DNA from: Deminuibacter sp966424055
GTDB lineage: Bacteria; Bacteroidota; Bacteroidia; Chitinophagales; Chitinophagaceae
Reading direction: 5' to 3'
NCBI GenBank assembly: GCA_966424055.1
Contig: CBJLMB010000005.1
Span: 124,001 to 188,000 of the forward strand
Length of the DNA stretch: 64,000 bases
Position numbers and translations under genes: made by a program. Positions within the stretch are counted from its first letter, which is position 1; every line of letters starts with the position of its first letter. Positions 61,299-64,000 of the stretch are shown one piece after another. The notes beneath the pieces were generated by a model. That model did not search any database. It worked only from the letters and a program-made list of their open reading frames with translations, and was not told the DNA's origin.

Positions 61299-61359
61299 GG
61301 AGCATATTTTCATTTCCGCGTTTTCTGCGTATTCCGCGAGAGACCCAATCGGCAGTCTG
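61298..61359 (+). repeat. 62-bp direct repeat, copy 2 (module B)
   Basis: Second copy, 157 bp after copy 1, differing at about six positions (for example GCGAGAGACCC versus GCAAGAGACCA). The two copies fill most of the 374-bp gap between the lptC-like and DUF1304 genes; no gene lies in it. Confidence 0.8.
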
Positions 61360-61384
61360 TTTTGCTGCTCTCAGTTTGTCACTT

Positions 61385-61756
61385 TTAAAGCAGCACGAAA
61401 ATAAGGCCGGTCAACGCTGGTAATCCCTGTTTGATAAATATGCTTTTCGATACAGTTAAAGCGCCATACAAACCAGCGATCACCACGCAGCCCAGGAAGA
61501 ACAGAGCTATGTTCTTTTGCCATTCAGCAGTATGGATCAGGAGCGACCAACCCAGCCCTGCGGCCAGGAATCCATTGTAAAGCCCCTGGTTGGCGGCGAG
61601 CTGTTTAGTGGGCTGAAAAAGATGCGCCGGAAAGCTGCGGAATGTTTTTTTGCCGGCAGTTTCCCAGGCAAACATTTCTATCCAGAGAATATACAGGTGT
61701 TCAATGGCCACAAGAGCAATAATGATCTTTGCAATAAGCCCGGTTGTACCTTCCAT
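61385..61756 (-). CDS. DUF1304 membrane protein
   Basis: The ATG at 61756 gives 123 residues with four membrane segments: LIAKIIIALVAIEHLYILWI, GLYNGFLAAGLGWSLLI, IALFFLGCVVIAGLYGAL, LPALTGLIFVLL. The motifs EHLYILWIEMFAW and ANQGLYNGFLAAG are typical of DUF1304. Function unknown. The frame is open 13 codons further upstream. Confidence 0.85.
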   Translation of the reverse strand: MEGTTGLIAKIIIALVAIEHLYILWIEMFAWETAGKKTFRSFPAHLFQPTKQLAANQGLYNGFLAAGLGWSLLIHTAEWQKNIALFFLGCVVIAGLYGALTVSKSIFIKQGLPALTGLIFVLL

Positions 61757-61883
61757 ATGCAGTTTGTTTAACAGAAAGATACTATTATTCCGCATGCACT
61801 GCTTGCGGTGTGCCGTTTTGTTTTGTTATACCAGGGGCAGGAGATGGGTGTAGAGAAGGGCGCTGCAATCATTTACCGGCCCC

Positions 61884-62849
61884 TTACTGTGCCGGGGTAA
61901 TGGTCACATTCCTGAATTCAATAGGGCCATGATCGCCCTGGAAATAGATAGGTCCCGGTTCTGCTTCATTTGCATCGAGCGCTCCGCCGGTAATACCAGG
62001 GATCTCCTGGTTACAGATAATGGTTTTACCATTGGCCACAACGGTCACCATACGGCCAACCAATGTGATATCGTAGGTTTGCCAGGTGCCGGGATCAAGA
62101 ATGGCCATTTCACTGGGCACCAAAAAGCCATAGATGCCGCCAAAAAGATGGCTGCTGGGATGAGCCGTTTTTGGGTTATCCACTATTTGTGTTTCATACC
62201 GGCCTCTGAGATAAACACCGCTGTTGCTGCCTGCCTGGTACCTGAACTCTACATGCAGTTTAAAATCGGTGAATTTCTGTTCAGTGATCAGGTTGGCGCC
62301 GGAATGCGGACTGCTGAGGATACCGTCTTTCACCACCCATTGGTTTTTGCCCAGCGCTTTCCATCCGGTCAGGTCTTTTCCGTTGAACAGCTGGATGGTC
62401 TGTCCCCATACAGGTGCAGCTGGTCTTGCCAGGTCGGGTGCCCTTACACCTTTAAAAGTATAAGTATGCCCGCTGCTTGTTTGAATCGTGCCGCTGATAC
62501 CTGTTGCCGTAACATCGCCTTCCAGTACCAGGTCACGGTCTTCATTTTCCCACTGGGGCGGTATGGCGAAACTGAAATGATGATCGTTTAAGGTTATTTT
62601 AGAAATGGGTCTTGCGCTGCCACCGGTGCCTACAAAGCGGCCCACCAGTGTTCTAAAGCCGGATAATTCCACTTCCAGCCAGGAAGGGCGTTCCGTATTG
62701 TTTTCATTCATGGTGATATCCCAGCGGCCGATCAGCGCATCCCGTTGCTGGGCATTGTTGCCGCTTGCAGGTGTTTGTGCATATACAGACTGAGCCAGGT
62801 AAAATGCGGCAGTAAGAAGCAATACAGCAAGAACATTTTTTTTCTTCAT
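61884..62849 (-). CDS. secreted DUF1080 (3-keto-disaccharide hydrolase-like) protein
   Basis: The ATG at 62849 gives a signal peptide (NVLAVLLLTAAFYLAQSVYA) and 321 residues in total. Residues 40-150 form a small beta domain (IGRWDITMNENNTERPSWLE, FVGTGGSARPISKITLNDHH). The C-terminal DUF1080 domain is a concanavalin-like sandwich: QLFNGKDLTGWKALGKNQWV, HVEFRYQAGSNSGVYLRGRY, and GPIYFQGDHGPIEFRNVTI. Family members hydrolyse 3-ketosugars or bind glycans and often work with Gfo/Idh/MocA oxidoreductases, one of which is at 9960. Confidence 0.9.
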   Translation of the reverse strand: MKKKNVLAVLLLTAAFYLAQSVYAQTPASGNNAQQRDALIGRWDITMNENNTERPSWLEVELSGFRTLVGRFVGTGGSARPISKITLNDHHFSFAIPPQWENEDRDLVLEGDVTATGISGTIQTSSGHTYTFKGVRAPDLARPAAPVWGQTIQLFNGKDLTGWKALGKNQWVVKDGILSSPHSGANLITEQKFTDFKLHVEFRYQAGSNSGVYLRGRYETQIVDNPKTAHPSSHLFGGIYGFLVPSEMAILDPGTWQTYDITLVGRMVTVVANGKTIICNQEIPGITGGALDANEAEPGPIYFQGDHGPIEFRNVTITPAQ

Positions 62850-63243
62850 GGTTATTATTGTTGACGCAGTATAAAGATAGGAATGCTTTTGGTTTAAATG
62901 CAATGCCCTTTCCGCTTCTATGAAAAACAATAGTGGCATACAGGTGACCCGTATTTGAATTTCTCTTTGCAGGCATCCGGTATCCTGTATTGTATGCGAT
63001 GCAGGTTATCAAACATAAATTGCTTCAGGTGTTTCAGTTGCCTGAGCTCTTCAGCAATTGATTAATCATAGGCCTGCATATAGCAGCATGTTCCGGTTAT
63101 AGCTATTTACTTACAATGCGGTATATTTAAAGCCTGTTAATCAGGATGGAACCGGGCTGTTAGCTGGTATACGCATGCTTGTATAAAGCAGTGCTGGCCC
63201 GTCAGTATATAAACGATTTTTTTGCCAGAAACCGATCTATACA
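62850..63243. other. 394-bp divergent intergenic region
   Basis: Separates the DUF1080 and GDPD genes and should hold both promoters. No consensus match, repeat or hairpin of note was seen. Confidence 0.35.
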
Positions 63244-64000
63244 ATGAAGAATAAAACCTACACCAGTTTATTGGGCTGTGCTGCGGTTGCCGCAGGCTGC
63301 TTTTTATCTTCCTGCAGTGCCTCAAAAAAGAACCGTACTGATCATGATACCATGCCGGCTTTCTACAAGGTAGGGCACAGGGGTACCAGGGGATTGATGC
63401 CGGAGAATACCATACCCGCAATGATCCGCGGCTTGCAGGAGAGTGCCAATACCATCGAATTTGATGTGCACATTACCAAAGATGGCCAGGTGCTGGTATA
63501 TCATGATGCTTCTTTTACACCATCTTATACCACCATGCCCGATGGAAGTGATATACCTGCGGATAAACGTTCGGCTTACACTTTTTATTCCATGAACTAT
63601 GCCGATGTCAGGCAGTTTATCATCGGTGAAAAATTTTACCAGGCCTATCCTGAACAGCAGCGCATGCGCTCGTATGCACCCTTGTTGTCTGAGATGATCG
63701 ATTCGGTTGAAGCGTATACAAAAGCGCATCACCTGCCGCCGCCATACTACCTGCTGGAGATTAAGTCATCAGAAAAAACAGATGGGAAAGAACAACCTGT
63801 TCCGGAAGTATTTATCGATAAACTGATGGCCCTGAAACAACTGGAGCCGTTGGGCAACCGGCTGCTGATACAATCGTTCGATATGCGCCCGTTACAGGTG
63901 CTGCATCGCAGGTACCCGCAGATAAAACTGGGTTTTCTTACGGAGGATAAAAAAGCCGGTTTTGAAGAACACCTTACCCAGCTGGGCTTCACGCCTTATT
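63244..64000 (+). CDS. glycerophosphodiester phosphodiesterase family lipoprotein, 3' end outside window
   Basis: The frame opens at the ATG at 63244 and is still open at the window end (252 codons). A lipoprotein signal (LLGCAAVAAGCFLSSC, Cys23) is followed by the GDPD TIM-barrel motifs. These are YKVGHRGTRGLMPENTIPAM with catalytic His and Arg, IEFDVHITKDGQVLVYHDAS with Glu, Asp and the second His, and YYLLEIKSSEK with Glu and Lys. It hydrolyses glycerophosphodiesters to glycerol-3-phosphate and an alcohol, probably in the periplasm or at the surface. Confidence 0.92.
   Translation, partial: MKNKTYTSLLGCAAVAAGCFLSSCSASKKNRTDHDTMPAFYKVGHRGTRGLMPENTIPAMIRGLQESANTIEFDVHITKDGQVLVYHDASFTPSYTTMPDGSDIPADKRSAYTFYSMNYADVRQFIIGEKFYQAYPEQQRMRSYAPLLSEMIDSVEAYTKAHHLPPPYYLLEIKSSEKTDGKEQPVPEVFIDKLMALKQLEPLGNRLLIQSFDMRPLQVLHRRYPQIKLGFLTEDKKAGFEEHLTQLGFTPY

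Overview
The window looks like a chromosome segment from a member of the Bacteroidota, most probably a Chitinophagaceae relative. Evidence for this is the density of family types typical of that group: a carboxypeptidase-regulatory/outer-membrane beta-barrel receptor, a DUF1080 protein, Tat-exported Gfo/Idh/MocA and sugar-isomerase proteins, LytS/LytTR and AraC regulators, and several lipoproteins. Promoters also fit: the tRNA-Asp gene has a textbook Bacteroidota TTTG-N18-TAnnTTTG promoter. All calls are from reading the sequence; no database search was possible. The first gene (NYN/LOTUS) and the last (glycerophosphodiester phosphodiesterase) run off the window.

Layout. 0-16 kb is ordinary chromosome: NYN/LOTUS protein, flavin reductase, AraC regulator, RhlE-like helicase, SRPBCC protein, cytochrome c, beta-helix lipoprotein, a two-gene Tat-exported sugar module, and a large outer-membrane receptor. 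A tandemly duplicated 206-bp intergenic module carrying a terminator lies at 7.25-7.66 kb. 16-31.4 kb is a defence island built around tRNA-Asp. On its left is a complete type I Wadjet operon (jetA-jetB-jetC-jetD). On its right, on the minus strand, is a short prokaryotic Argonaute operon (SMEK-type domain fused to APAZ, then MID-PIWI Argonaute). Next come three uncharacterised genes including a 794-residue zinc-ribbon PD-(D/E)XK nuclease-like protein, a DUF6922/AbiEii-type toxin-antitoxin pair, and the 3' fragment of a reverse transcriptase gene. The Argonaute frame is interrupted by a TGA exactly where the family has Trp; the remaining 40 codons of the conserved C-terminus are still intact downstream.

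31.7-34.6 kb holds a PH-like membrane protein and a C-rich block of four small genes (OmdA, membrane LuxR-type HTH, DUF4199, YciI). 35-39.6 kb is a signalling operon: a beta-propeller fused to an Omp85-type barrel, a LytS-type kinase and a LytTR regulator, followed by an AraC gene. 40-53 kb has an NmrA-type reductase, two secreted hydrolases, an OmpR-type two-component system divergent from a double-spondin lipoprotein, a cluster of paralogous uncharacterised proteins with a SMI1/KNR4 protein, HdeD and an amidohydrolase. 53-58.8 kb is a stress/chaperone area (DnaK, DyP peroxidase, CbpA-CbpM, AraC). 59-64 kb has an Rnl2-type RNA ligase, an lptC-like gene with an apparent frameshift, DUF1304, DUF1080 and GDPD genes. 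A two-part dispersed repeat occurs near 47.5, 58.8 and 61.2 kb.

The most interesting material is the Argonaute operon with its in-frame stop and the unrecognised nuclease-like operon immediately downstream of it.
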